A stretch of DNA of 24,230 nt. It comes from JAVBTR01 sp031556065 (lineage in GTDB: Bacteria > Bacillota > Clostridia > Christensenellales > Aristaeellaceae). The stretch covers positions 1 through 24,230 of the forward strand of contig JAVBTR010000093.1 in assembly GCA_031556065.1 (NCBI GenBank). Direction: 5' to 3'. A program made the position numbers and the translations under genes. The notes beneath the pieces are model-generated. The model was not told where the DNA came from. It saw only the letters and a list, made by a program, of their open reading frames with translations, and searched no databases. Every line of letters starts with the position of its first letter. The stretch's first letter is position 1. Shown one piece after another: positions 7,018 through 16,423 of the stretch.

Positions 7018-10000
7018 TCAAGCAAGGGGAGAAATACGGAATCTTGCGTCGTGAATTCGGTGGTCGTCTATCAAGGTTAAAGCCCCGCCTGTAAGCTTTT
7101 CCCCATCCAGGGTAGGGTAGACTACATCCTTGGAAGCAGTAATATGCCAGGTGCTCTGGCCGTAAAAGAAGGTGATGGAAAAATCTTCCCAGGCTTCGGG
7201 CACAAAGGGTTTTAGTTTTAGGCTGTTGCCTACTTTGGTAAAACCCAGAATCTGTTCAAGCACAATGGTGTAAAGCCAGGCCGCGCTGCCTGTGTACATG
7301 CTCCAGCCGCCCCTGCCATACTGCTTTTGATTGGTGTAAATATCCCCTGCCATAAAGTAGGGCTCCAAGCGGTAACGAAGGGCATTGGGGATATCCAGGG
7401 AATGGTTGATGGGTAAAAGCGCGTTTAAAAGATCCAGTGCTCTGTCTTTCCAGCCAAGCTCCTTCATGGCCCAAATAACCCAGGGGACCGCGTGGGTGTA
7501 CTGGCCGCCATTTTCGCGGATACCAGGCAGGTAGCCGGCAATGTAGCCCGCTTTATCCAAGGGTTCAAAGGGCGGAGTCAACAGCTGCATAACGCCGATA
7601 TCGCTTAAATATAGCCTTTGGTAGGCCTCATTAAGTCCCTGAGCGGCTCTGTCCCGGCGGATGCCGCTTAGGACAGCCCAGCTTTGGGAAAGGCTGTCGA
7701 TCTGGCAGGCAGAGGCGCTTTGGCTGCCCAGGGCTTCGCCATTTTCGTAATAGGCCCGCAGGTACCAGTCCCCATCCCAGCCATGATCGTCAATGGCTTT
7801 TAATAGATCGTCCCGAAGGTTTAAAAGGGCTTGCTTTTCGTTGTTATCGCAAAGGGGTGCGAAATCCTTAAGCATGGCAGCCATAAAAAGTCCCAGCCAG
7901 ATGCTTTCCCCTCCAACGGTGCTCATCCCGTCGTTCCAATCCCCCCCTTGCATCAGAGGAATCCCGTTCGGCCCGAAGCGGACCCGGGAAATGGCTTTCA
8001 GACAATGGGCCATCAGGCTCTCCTGGTAGAAGGTCATGTCCGGGGTGTGGTAAAGATCTTGCTGGTTTTCGCTCAATTCCGGTGCGCTTAAGTAGGGTGC
8101 TTCCGTGGATAAGATGGTTTCATCCCCGGTACGCTTCACATACCAGGCCGTCAGATAAGGTAAGAATAAAAGATCGTCAGATATGCGGGTGCGCACGCCC
8201 TTGCGTTCCGGGTGCCACCAGTGCTGTACATCCCCTTGTTCGTACTGGTGGGCGGCGCAGTTAATAAGATGCGCCCGCACGGCGGCAGGGTCTGTGTGCA
8301 TAAGGAGTACCATGTCCTGCAATTGATCCCGAAAGCCGATGGCCCCTCCGGCCTGATAAAACCCAGCCCTGGCAAAGAGGCGGGAAGACAATACCTGGTA
8401 AGGCAGCCACTTGTTCATTAAAATATTCAGCTTTTCATCCGGCAGGGAAAAGCGAAGGTTCCCTACCCTTAATTGCCATGCCTGTTGAACACCCCGAAGC
8501 CGCTTGGTGATACCTTCTTGCAAAAACACATCAACACATTGGCGGATTTGCTCCCTTGATGCCATGGCGCCCAGCAGGTAGGTAACGGTAATCAATTGAT
8601 CGGCCTTTAAGGTGGTTTCCATGGGATTCTGATTGGGTGCCAGGCAGCTAATGAAGCAAAGGGCTGGGAAATCCGGTTGAGAAGCAATTAAAAGATCGCC
8701 CTCTTTTTGCAAAGAAACCAGTTGCCCATCTTTAAACTCCGTGCCCATCATGAAATCCACTTCGTGGGCGATAGACAAGTGCCGGGTTTGAGGCAGCGTG
8801 TTTTTAACCCGCAATTGGCGTACAGAAACCGGGTATTCCTCGTCGGTAAAAACCGTTAAGCTGCATTCATACCCAAGGCCTATGGAAAAATAGGTGGTTA
8901 CACCCATGGAATGGGTACAGCGATGGTTTAAGGCCTGGCCATATGGCATAAGGGTTGGGGAGAAAAGACTGTCCATTTCCCTGTCGTAAAGTGTGATTCT
9001 CTCCCCGCTGTGGTACTGGATGGGATCGTTGTAGAAGGGGGTGATACGGCCATTGTGACTGTTTTGAAAGTAACTGAAGCCAAAGCCCGATTCTGTGACA
9101 AGACTGCCAAATTCCTTAGTACAAAGCATATTGCTCCAAGGGGCAGGGGTGGGGATGGCATTAATAAGATCGATGGCATAATCGTAATCCGTTGGGGTGA
9201 AGCCACCAAAACCGTTGAAGAAAAGGCGGTCCATTTTAGGCAAGGCAGGGGCAGACTGCTTGATGGGAGGAGCGGTTTTTTCTTCAGCTGGCTGGATCAG
9301 TTTTTGCAGCTGGGCAGCTAAAGAGCCGTCCTCGCCCTTTAATACCAGACGGGAAAAGGTTTTGAGCAGCTGAATGTGATCGGGATTGTGAACGGATTCT
9401 TCGATGATATGCACGTTTTGGGGCTGGCCGGATAAGGTAACCGCATCGGCCACGGTGCTGTGCAAAGGCCTGTCGTAGGCGGGCAATTCTTTAATCACCA
9501 GGGCCAGATCAACCCAGAAGCCCTGCATGGCGTAAAGGCTGTGAGCAGACAATGCCGTTTTCACCAGGGCCATGTGCTCTCTTTTGGAAATAAGCACTGT
9601 TAAAAGCGGCAAATCCCCGCTGATGCCCAGGCTCCATAGGCCTTCAATGCCTAAAGAGCAGGGTTCTTCAATGATTTGGGGTCTTGAATATAGCAGTGCG
9701 CCGGAAAGGCGGCCAAAGAGGTTATAAAAGAAATCGCTTAATGCCAGATGCCGCATGGTCACGAGCCCCTGGGTCTGGCTCAGGTCCAAAATGTGCAAAC
9801 TTTGGGCAATGCTCTGGTAGCGCTCCAGCACTGCGGCGGGAGTGCATTTTTGCTCATGATCGTAGTGGGTTACATACAAAAACCGAAGCTTTTCATGGGC
9901 GGGCAGAAGGACCCTCGCCCGGATGGACATACAGGGGTTAATGGCCGGACCTACGAACCCGGCACTGCGTTCGATCGCTTCTGACAACTGAAGGGGAGAA

Positions 10001-13000
10001 GATACGCCCCCGTTGCGGCCAATGAACGCGCCCCGGTCTGTTTGCAGGATGGTATGCATAAGCTCCCCCTCCGCGATCAGCGCATGGGTGCATATTTTGC
10101 CAGTGCCAGTGCCATCTTTAGGCCGCCGTCTGGCGGTTAAGGCGAATTTGCCCAGGCGGCCCGTTTCAATGAACAGGTCCCCGAAGGCTGGATGGGCCAT
10201 ATCGGCTTTTTGTCCGTTTAAGCTCAACTCGAAGTAATCGCATAGCTCTAGGGGAATTTCTTGGCCGGAGGGATTGGTTAATTCAATTAAGTGGAGGGCG
10301 GCCCCATCAATGGGATTAACAAAATAGGTGATTTGACTTTCAAACAGGGGGAATTTTCTTTGAAAGATGGCCTTGCCAGTGTAAAAGGTGGTTTTGCCGG
10401 GGCTGTCCGGGTCAGTTAAGAGCATGATTTCATTGGTGTTCGGGTCCTTCACATAAAAACGGATGCCGCTTTTTTCGCGAGAATCATCCCGGAAGCGGGA
10501 GAGCATAACCCCCTGGTTTTGCATATAGCCGCTACCCATGGCATCCACCATTAAGGTGGTGCCGCCGCCGTACATTAAATGTGCATCCACAGGGGCGGTA
10601 TCTACTTGGGCTTCGCGCATGGCGATAACGGGCGGAGTTCCTTTGGTTGCTGCCATTTTTTTAGGCCGTGTCTTAAACACAAAGCCAGGAGCCCTCTCTT
10701 CTAGCAATAGTTCATAAGCTTTGGCCTGGGGCAGGGCGAAAAAGTATTTTTGCAGGGCGTTATCCTTAAGGCCATTGCATAAGGCGCATAAAATCATGCC
10801 CTGGTGATGGGCCATCTGGCTTTTAACGATTTGGTACGGTTCTTGGCCCACGCGGTTAGGATCGAAATCCACGGCTTCATAGAGGCCCATGGGGTAATGC
10901 CACTTTTTTTGTATCATGGCCCGTAGGTTGGCCGATACCCTTGCTGGATAAAGGGGGAAAGCCAGAAGGGAGGCATAGGGCGCGATCACTTCCGCGTTGA
11001 CTTCACCGCTTAAGGCCAGAGCGGGCAGGCCGAAGGCTTTGTATTGGTAGTTAAGCGCTGGGTCGAAAGCATAGTAACCGCTTTCTGACACGCCGAAAAC
11101 CCCTGCCTTTTGATACCGTGCCTGGATGGCGAAGGCTCCCTTAGCACCGTCGGATAAGAGGGTGCCCCGAATATAAGGCAAAAGCAAATGGGGCATTAGG
11201 TATTCGAACATGGTTCCGCTCCAGGAGATCAATGTTACGTGGCCTTTAAAGCGGATCAGCGTCCGTCCCAGGCGGGACCAGTGGCGGATAGGTACCTTCT
11301 TTGTCATAATGGCTACAAAGCTTAGCAGCCTTGATTCCGAAGCCAGCAAATCGTAATGGCCCTTGGTCAGATGCTGGTTTTTCGTATCGAAACCGATGTG
11401 GAATAGCTGAGCTGTTTGATCGAACAGGGCGCTCAAATCGGTTCTTTCGGCCAACTCATCCACCCTGGCGGAAAGGGAATGGAGGCTGGTATCCATGTTA
11501 GGAGCCAGGGTGCGAAGGGCTTGGGAGACTGTTAGCAGGCAGGCCATTAAATTCCCGGAGTCCACTGAGGAAATGAAGTAAGGTGGCAGTGGTTCCAACG
11601 TTTTCGTATCGTACCAATTGTACAAATGCCCCTGCCATTTTTCTAAATGTTCCAGGGTATCCATGGTGTGGGCTATTTGACGGCCCATTTCATCCGCGTC
11701 CATAAAGCCCAGTTCATGGCCAGCTACAAGGGACAGCAAATAAAGCCCGATGTTGGTGGGGCTGGTGCGGTGGGCAAGGCCTTTATCTGGGTGTAGCTGC
11801 AAATTATCCGGAGGCAAAAAGTGGGTTTCTTCCGTAACAAGCTTCTGAAAAAACTGGAAGGTCTGTCCGGCCAGCTCCATGGCCTGAGACCGATCCTCTT
11901 CGGATAAGCTTTCCTTCTTTTCAAGGGGTCCGTTAAGCTTTTTCATAGAAAAGGGGGCCAGGGCAAACAAAACTGCCAAGGGAATGTAGTAGGCGGCTTG
12001 AGGCAGGGAGATCAGGCATAACAAAAGCATCAGCCCGCCACCGGCGTACTGAATAAAGCTGTCAAAGCCTTTGGGATTGCCGTGGATATCCCCCTGGGCG
12101 GCGGTAACCCAATCCAGCATATGTCGGTGGGAAATGAAAACCCGGTGCAGCGTGCGCAGGATGGCGTCCCCCATGGTAAACGCTTCCAGGGGCAAAAAGG
12201 CCAGCCGGGTAATAAAAACCAAAAGGCCAGTATAGGAGGGTGCCAGCAGCACTTCCAGCTCTGTGGCTAGCACGCCTAAAGCGAAGAGCCAAGGGTTTTT
12301 GAAATAAGCGCTTAAGAGAAGCAGCATCAGCCTTGCGATGGGTACCAGGCTTCTTAACAGGTTATCCCAAATTTTGTGACGGGAAAAGGTGCTTAAGGGT
12401 GTGCGTTTCACTTGACCGGGAGGGAAAGGCAAAAGCCAAGGCAGCAATTGCCAATCCCCGCGAACCCAGCGGTGCTGGCGCTTTAAAAAGCCCTCCAGGG
12501 TTTTGGGGTGGCCATCATACAAAACGATATCTCCCGCCAAGCCGCAGCCTGTGAGTTCCCCCTCCAGTAGATCGTGGCTTAAAACCGAGTTGGGACGAAT
12601 GTCATTTTCCACTGCCTCCATGAAGGTATCGGGGGTATAGATGCCCTTGCCTGTAAAGGAGCCCTGGCAGGCGATATCCTGGTACAGATCGCTGATGGCG
12701 CTGTTATATGGGTCCACCCCACCGCTGCCCCCCCACAAAAAGGAAATGGGCGTGGAAACTGTGGCGGCGGAAACCTCCATTCTAGGGGCAATAATGCTCA
12801 TGCCGCGCATTTGACCGTCGATCTTGCGGCGAATCTGCAGAGGGTGGGAAATGGCTCCGATAAGGCGCTTGGCGCTGCCTGGAGGCAAAATGGTATCGCT
12901 GTCCAGGGTGATTACATAGCTATAAAAATGTGTCAGGCTTTTCAAATCCACATTGGTATAGATAATAGGATCGTCGTTTTCACGGCCAGTTAAATAGCAG

Positions 13001-14703
13001 TTGAGCATTTCCAGGGCGCCGCGCTTGCGCTCTCGGCCAATGTAGCGGCTTTGCTTGGGGTTAAAGGTCCGTCCCCGCTGTACGAAATAGAAGGTGCCGT
13101 TTTGGATTTGCTGGCTTAAGGCGCTGATGGCTGCTTGGCCGGCACGGACGATATCATCATCTGCCAAAAGGGACTGGGTGTCGCTGTCCTTAAAATCGGA
13201 TAGCAGCATAAAATGCAGTTGCTTATCTGGGTTGGCGTGGTGCAAAACCGAAAGCTGCCGGGCCATGGAAAGGGCCTGGGCAGGGGAGGTCATCAGAGTT
13301 GGAATGACCACCAGGGTCCGCTGGTCCGCTTTCAGGTTTTCAATTTGCATTCGTGGCAAAAGCCGTACGGGGAGCAGGCGCCGGGTTCCGAAACGGATCA
13401 GATAGCGGATCATCTGGGTTGAAAGAATCACAGCTCCAAGGCTCATTAAAAAGGGTACGCGAAAGTAAATCAGTGCTAAAACAGTAAGCACTGTCCATAA
13501 AAAAAGGCAGAGCCGATATAAGCCCCGGGCATGCTCTTTAAACCATAAGTGGCAGGAAAAACCAAGGCGCTTTATTTTAAGGGCCTTTTTAAGCTGCTTT
13601 TCCCCACGGGGCTCTAATAGGTAATAACCAGCATGATCGTGCACCCCATCGGCCTTTTGTTCTCGGCTCAATTGGCAGGCAGCCTGGGCCAGAGCTGATT
13701 CTGTAACCCCCATTTGCCCACAAAGCCGTTGAACCCGAAAACAGTAATATTGGCGGCTTTCAAAATCCATCCGGGCATAGGTACCGGAAGCGTCTTTTAA
13801 AAGGCTATTGTGGATGGGGTTATGCTCTTCCAATAATTCTTGCCAGGGCAACTGTTCCACCATTTTCAGAGAGTGAATGGCATTGGCAACCCAGTGACGG
13901 TTTTCTGATTGACGCAGATGCTCTGTCTGGACCAGATCGATGGCATCCAGATCCAGGCGCTTTAGCTGGCTGTGAATCCAGGTAGCGCTGCTGGAGTCGT
14001 CGGCCTCTTTCAGGGCGGATAAAAGCTTTTCCCAAAAGGCGGTGCTGCGCATTTTCAGGCGGTTTTGGTTTACGCTATGTTTATGCAAAAGGGCATGGGC
14101 CGTACGCTGGGCATCGGTTACATCCTTTTGCAGAGCCAATACATGAGAAAGCATTTCGCTTAGAAGGGTCAACAGGGCTGTTTTCAAGGCCAAAGGGAAG
14201 GCGTAAAGCTCTTTTTGGCTTAAAGGGCAAACCTGGTAATAGGCATTTAAACAGCGAATACAAAGCTCCTTGGTAATCAGTCCGCCGCTGTGGGAAACCA
14301 TTTCATTGGCCAGCTTCATAATGCGCGTGCTGCCATCCCGTGTTTTAGGCAGTGAACACTGGCTCTTTAATTCATACTGAACGCTTTGCAATGCTTCCTC
14401 AATGCGGCGCATATGATCGCAAAGCCATTGGGCGGCAGGCAGAAGGGTTTTTGTATCGGTCTTGCTGAACTGTTTTCTGGCGCGGTGAAGCGCCTGCCTC
14501 ATATCCCGTGGCAAGGCAAGGCGTGCTTGGCCTTTGGTTTGTAAGGATGGTTCCAGAAGCTTTATATGCCGAATCATCTCCTCACTTGAAAGAGGCGAAT
14601 CCCGCAAGGTGCGGCGGTGGGGGTCGTGCCTTGTACGTTTGAACTCCATTAGCGCTACCATCAATAATAATCCTACGCCAATAAGGGAAATCGTAAGCTG
14701 CAT
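7018..14703 (-). CDS. ndvB: Cyclic beta-1,2-glucan synthase-like protein (GT84 + cyclization domain + GH94)
   Basis: A giant 2561-residue membrane enzyme of the NdvB/ChvB/Cgs type, slightly shorter than the about 2800 residues of the alpha-proteobacterial enzymes. Residue 1 is ATG 14703. Order: one transmembrane helix (3-20); a helical cytoplasmic region; two helices (about 393-440); a processive glycosyltransferase domain (about 462-760) with the DSD motif in VITLDSDTILP and RQHRWVRGDW at 742-751; further helices (about 790-920); a middle alpha/alpha-barrel domain (about 940-1345, HLYNWYDT and ISWSGTMFEYLMPHLL) matching the cyclization/transglycosylation domain (GH189); and two GH94-type segments (about 1390-1500 and 1830-2560) with GGFTPTDYDYAI, TPAPWSNM and the catalytic GGDWNDGM at 2253-2260. 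Known members build beta-1,2-glucan from UDP-glucose, cyclise it, and set length by phosphorolysis. All three activities look intact. Automatic annotation may call it a GH36-type or cellobiose phosphorylase-like protein. An upstream ATG (14712) and TTG (14727) are less likely because GAGAGG would then be too close or absent. Symbol is by homology only. Confidence 0.9.
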   Translation of the reverse strand: MQLTISLIGVGLLLMVALMEFKRTRHDPHRRTLRDSPLSSEEMIRHIKLLEPSLQTKGQARLALPRDMRQALHRARKQFSKTDTKTLLPAAQWLCDHMRRIEEALQSVQYELKSQCSLPKTRDGSTRIMKLANEMVSHSGGLITKELCIRCLNAYYQVCPLSQKELYAFPLALKTALLTLLSEMLSHVLALQKDVTDAQRTAHALLHKHSVNQNRLKMRSTAFWEKLLSALKEADDSSSATWIHSQLKRLDLDAIDLVQTEHLRQSENRHWVANAIHSLKMVEQLPWQELLEEHNPIHNSLLKDASGTYARMDFESRQYYCFRVQRLCGQMGVTESALAQAACQLSREQKADGVHDHAGYYLLEPRGEKQLKKALKIKRLGFSCHLWFKEHARGLYRLCLFLWTVLTVLALIYFRVPFLMSLGAVILSTQMIRYLIRFGTRRLLPVRLLPRMQIENLKADQRTLVVIPTLMTSPAQALSMARQLSVLHHANPDKQLHFMLLSDFKDSDTQSLLADDDIVRAGQAAISALSQQIQNGTFYFVQRGRTFNPKQSRYIGRERKRGALEMLNCYLTGRENDDPIIYTNVDLKSLTHFYSYVITLDSDTILPPGSAKRLIGAISHPLQIRRKIDGQMRGMSIIAPRMEVSAATVSTPISFLWGGSGGVDPYNSAISDLYQDIACQGSFTGKGIYTPDTFMEAVENDIRPNSVLSHDLLEGELTGCGLAGDIVLYDGHPKTLEGFLKRQHRWVRGDWQLLPWLLPFPPGQVKRTPLSTFSRHKIWDNLLRSLVPIARLMLLLLSAYFKNPWLFALGVLATELEVLLAPSYTGLLVFITRLAFLPLEAFTMGDAILRTLHRVFISHRHMLDWVTAAQGDIHGNPKGFDSFIQYAGGGLMLLLCLISLPQAAYYIPLAVLFALAPFSMKKLNGPLEKKESLSEEDRSQAMELAGQTFQFFQKLVTEETHFLPPDNLQLHPDKGLAHRTSPTNIGLYLLSLVAGHELGFMDADEMGRQIAHTMDTLEHLEKWQGHLYNWYDTKTLEPLPPYFISSVDSGNLMACLLTVSQALRTLAPNMDTSLHSLSARVDELAERTDLSALFDQTAQLFHIGFDTKNQHLTKGHYDLLASESRLLSFVAIMTKKVPIRHWSRLGRTLIRFKGHVTLISWSGTMFEYLMPHLLLPYIRGTLLSDGAKGAFAIQARYQKAGVFGVSESGYYAFDPALNYQYKAFGLPALALSGEVNAEVIAPYASLLAFPLYPARVSANLRAMIQKKWHYPMGLYEAVDFDPNRVGQEPYQIVKSQMAHHQGMILCALCNGLKDNALQKYFFALPQAKAYELLLEERAPGFVFKTRPKKMAATKGTPPVIAMREAQVDTAPVDAHLMYGGGTTLMVDAMGSGYMQNQGVMLSRFRDDSREKSGIRFYVKDPNTNEIMLLTDPDSPGKTTFYTGKAIFQRKFPLFESQITYFVNPIDGAALHLIELTNPSGQEIPLELCDYFELSLNGQKADMAHPAFGDLFIETGRLGKFALTARRRPKDGTGTGKICTHALIAEGELMHTILQTDRGAFIGRNGGVSSPLQLSEAIERSAGFVGPAINPCMSIRARVLLPAHEKLRFLYVTHYDHEQKCTPAAVLERYQSIAQSLHILDLSQTQGLVTMRHLALSDFFYNLFGRLSGALLYSRPQIIEEPCSLGIEGLWSLGISGDLPLLTVLISKREHMALVKTALSAHSLYAMQGFWVDLALVIKELPAYDRPLHSTVADAVTLSGQPQNVHIIEESVHNPDHIQLLKTFSRLVLKGEDGSLAAQLQKLIQPAEEKTAPPIKQSAPALPKMDRLFFNGFGGFTPTDYDYAIDLINAIPTPAPWSNMLCTKEFGSLVTESGFGFSYFQNSHNGRITPFYNDPIQYHSGERITLYDREMDSLFSPTLMPYGQALNHRCTHSMGVTTYFSIGLGYECSLTVFTDEEYPVSVRQLRVKNTLPQTRHLSIAHEVDFMMGTEFKDGQLVSLQKEGDLLIASQPDFPALCFISCLAPNQNPMETTLKADQLITVTYLLGAMASREQIRQCVDVFLQEGITKRLRGVQQAWQLRVGNLRFSLPDEKLNILMNKWLPYQVLSSRLFARAGFYQAGGAIGFRDQLQDMVLLMHTDPAAVRAHLINCAAHQYEQGDVQHWWHPERKGVRTRISDDLLFLPYLTAWYVKRTGDETILSTEAPYLSAPELSENQQDLYHTPDMTFYQESLMAHCLKAISRVRFGPNGIPLMQGGDWNDGMSTVGGESIWLGLFMAAMLKDFAPLCDNNEKQALLNLRDDLLKAIDDHGWDGDWYLRAYYENGEALGSQSASACQIDSLSQSWAVLSGIRRDRAAQGLNEAYQRLYLSDIGVMQLLTPPFEPLDKAGYIAGYLPGIRENGGQYTHAVPWVIWAMKELGWKDRALDLLNALLPINHSLDIPNALRYRLEPYFMAGDIYTNQKQYGRGGWSMYTGSAAWLYTIVLEQILGFTKVGNSLKLKPFVPEAWEDFSITFFYGQSTWHITASKDVVYPTLDGEKLTGGALTLIDDHRIHDARFRISPLA

Positions 14704-14710
14704 AACCGCC

Positions 14711-14805
14711 ATCCTCTCAATAAGCAAAGTTGCCTACGCTTATTGTGCGCAAAAAAACACCGCTTATGCCCATTCGCAGCATAAGCGGTTAACCTATGAG
14801 AGGAT
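14711..14805 (-). promoter_or_regulatory. Leader with mutually exclusive pairings around the glucan synthase Shine-Dalgarno
   Basis: On the minus strand the order is ATCCTCTCA (14805-14797), a terminator hairpin (14789-14759) with T run, CAATAAGC (14745-14738), GCTTATTG (14725-14718) and the ribosome binding segment TGAGAGGAT (14719-14711). ATCCTCTCA is the exact complement of TGAGAGGAT, so long-range pairing would hide the Shine-Dalgarno. The CAATAAGC/GCTTATTG hairpin overlaps that segment by 2 nt and would compete. CGCTTAT of the terminator arm can also pair with ATAAGCG of the second hairpin. This looks like an attenuator or translational switch; no known riboswitch class is recognised. 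Confidence 0.45.
14751..14789 (-). terminator. Intrinsic terminator after the Q/P-rich membrane protein gene
   Basis: On the minus strand ACCGCTTATGC (14789-14779) pairs perfectly with GCATAAGCGGT (14769-14759) across a 9-nt loop, followed by G and seven T (14757-14751). It lies 34 nt past the stop of the upstream gene and about 50 nt before the start of the glucan synthase gene, so it may end the first transcript or act as an attenuator for read-through. Confidence 0.85.
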
Positions 14806-14822
14806 CGGAAGAACGAAATCCG

Positions 14823-16262
14823 TTAAGGTCTTGATGGCGCGTTGCAGATGGTGCAGGGAATAAGTGCTTTAAACTTACTGGTATTGATGTCACCGTAGGT
14901 GAAGGAGGCCAAAGGCAGGTATTTCTTATCTACAGAACCACATTCCTTGTCGATATGGTATTTTTTGCCGCCGTCCTTGTTGTAGTAAAGCTTGGTGGAA
15001 CTGGTGGGTGCGGGCGTAGGTGTGGGAACCTCGTAGACGACCTTGCCTTCTTCGGAAATAGCCTGGCTGCTCAGGTCTGGGGTGGCTGTGGCTTCTTCGT
15101 CGGCGACTTGATCATTGGTCTTCAAAGATTGAGGAGCCACATACCAAGCGCTGTTTTCTTTGAGCATCAGCACTTGGAAACGGTATTTGGTAGGGGCGCG
15201 GTTATTCTGCTTGTCGATCATGCAGGTAATGGTGATGGTGCGGGAAGAATCCGCGTCGGTGCCGGTAATGCCTTCAAACACCACTTCGCTGGGAAGGCGA
15301 ATACCTAAAATACCAAAAAGTTCTGTCTTAGGATCCTTGGTTAAACTGCTTTTCCAAGAGGGGGCGCATATGGCCAGAGCATCTTCTAATTTGTTGGCGC
15401 CCCAGAGATAGAAGAAGTTGTCCATCTGGATTTGCGCTTCGGAAGGGCCGGAGGAGGGCGTGGCTGTGGCTTCGGTGCCATTATCCACAAAACCGCCGAT
15501 ATCTGTATTGCCGGTGCCATTATTGCTGTTGCCAGTTTGGCTGTTGGGAATCAATCCCAAGCTGCCGCCATTGGCGGAAACCTGTTGAGAATTGCTGTTT
15601 TCATTGCCGGTATTGTTATTGCTGTTGCCGGCAGGAGAGGCGAATAAGGTAACCACCGTCATGAGAAGCAAGGCTATGTACACCAGGGAGAGGGTGGTTT
15701 TGGCGCTGGAAGCAAAATTGGAAAAAAACCACATGCCCCCAAGACCGGCCACCGCACCTACGGTGAAGACCCATTTTAAGATCGCTTGGTCTTTTAAAAT
15801 AAGGGTAAGAATAAACAAAACAGGCAATACCGCTAAAAGGAGAACCTTGACCCAGGTATCGTTTACTTGGGCTTGGGCATATTGCATATCCTGCTGGTTG
15901 GGCAAAACAACATAGTCTGCCGGAGACTGCTGCTGGTAGGACTGCTGTTGCTGATACATGGGCTGTTGAGGCTGCTGGGCCTGCTGATAAGGCGCCTGCT
16001 GCGGGTAGCCCTGGGGCTGCTGTTGTTGGTAGTAGTAGGGATTCACCTGCTGCTGGGGTTGTTGGGGCTGGGAAACAGGCCCCTGCTGGGCATAGGGATA
16101 AGCGCCATTGTAAGGGGCTTGCTGCCCTTGTGGCGCGTATGCGTTATTTGTAGGCTGATAGGGGGCTGGAGCCGGTTCTTGCATTTCCGGCTTCTTTTTG
16201 CTTGCCCCCCGCTTGGAAGCGCCGTAGGTGGGATTGCTTGCGTAACGGTTGCGGCTGTTCAT
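14823..16262 (-). CDS. Q/P-rich membrane protein with C-terminal Cys/His (zinc-site-like) domain, unknown function
   Basis: A 479-residue protein with a strong AAAGGAG seven bases before ATG. Residues 1-30 are basic. Residues 30-130 are low complexity, rich in Gln, Pro, Tyr and Ala. Three transmembrane helices lie at about 137-157, 160-181 and 189-208, followed by an Asn/Gly/Ser/Thr-rich linker (211-275). Residues about 277-385 form a folded domain with FFYLWGANKLEDALAICAPSW and beta strands, reminiscent of small NTF2-like or DUF4878-type extracellular domains. After a Pro/Thr linker, the C-terminus (425-473) has YYNKDGGKKYHIDKEC, then KYLPL and IPCTIC; H436, C441, C470 and C473 could bind zinc. 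Similar KYH-x4-C...PCxxC tails occur in many clostridial surface proteins. No catalytic function is recognised. It is first in the minus-strand cluster with its own promoter and terminator. Confidence 0.85.
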   Translation of the reverse strand: MNSRNRYASNPTYGASKRGASKKKPEMQEPAPAPYQPTNNAYAPQGQQAPYNGAYPYAQQGPVSQPQQPQQQVNPYYYQQQQPQGYPQQAPYQQAQQPQQPMYQQQQSYQQQSPADYVVLPNQQDMQYAQAQVNDTWVKVLLLAVLPVLFILTLILKDQAILKWVFTVGAVAGLGGMWFFSNFASSAKTTLSLVYIALLLMTVVTLFASPAGNSNNNTGNENSNSQQVSANGGSLGLIPNSQTGNSNNGTGNTDIGGFVDNGTEATATPSSGPSEAQIQMDNFFYLWGANKLEDALAICAPSWKSSLTKDPKTELFGILGIRLPSEVVFEGITGTDADSSRTITITCMIDKQNNRAPTKYRFQVLMLKENSAWYVAPQSLKTNDQVADEEATATPDLSSQAISEEGKVVYEVPTPTPAPTSSTKLYYNKDGGKKYHIDKECGSVDKKYLPLASFTYGDINTSKFKALIPCTICNAPSRP

Positions 16263-16322
16263 TGGCGAACTCCTTTATACTTGGGTTACATGTGTTAAGA
16301 CATAAAACAGGATACCCCATTA

Positions 16323-16350
16323 AGTATAACACAATTCATTGGATTGTAAA
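16323..16350 (-). promoter_or_regulatory. Promoter of the Q/P-rich membrane protein gene
   Basis: On the minus strand TTTACA (16350-16345) and TATACT (16328-16323) are 16 bp apart. The transcript would start near 16316 and carry a leader of about 55 nt to the ATG at 16262. It is divergent from the promoter at 16424-16452. Confidence 0.7.
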
Positions 16351-16423
16351 CCACTTTTACGGGAAAAAGAAGAAATAATGACACATGTTTGACATATATA
16401 GGACATAATGGCTTTTTCCAGGT

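Noticed and set aside
15867..16298. Plus-strand Leu/Gly-rich frame opposite the Q/P-rich protein
   Set aside because: The composition is the complement of Gln/Pro codons on the real strand; its apparent membrane helices are an artefact.
16380..16410. Three GACAT-like repeats at 11-bp steps upstream of the glycosyltransferase promoter
   Set aside because: The copies are only 4-5 bases long and in AT-rich sequence, and the spacing does not fit LytTR or Fur sites.
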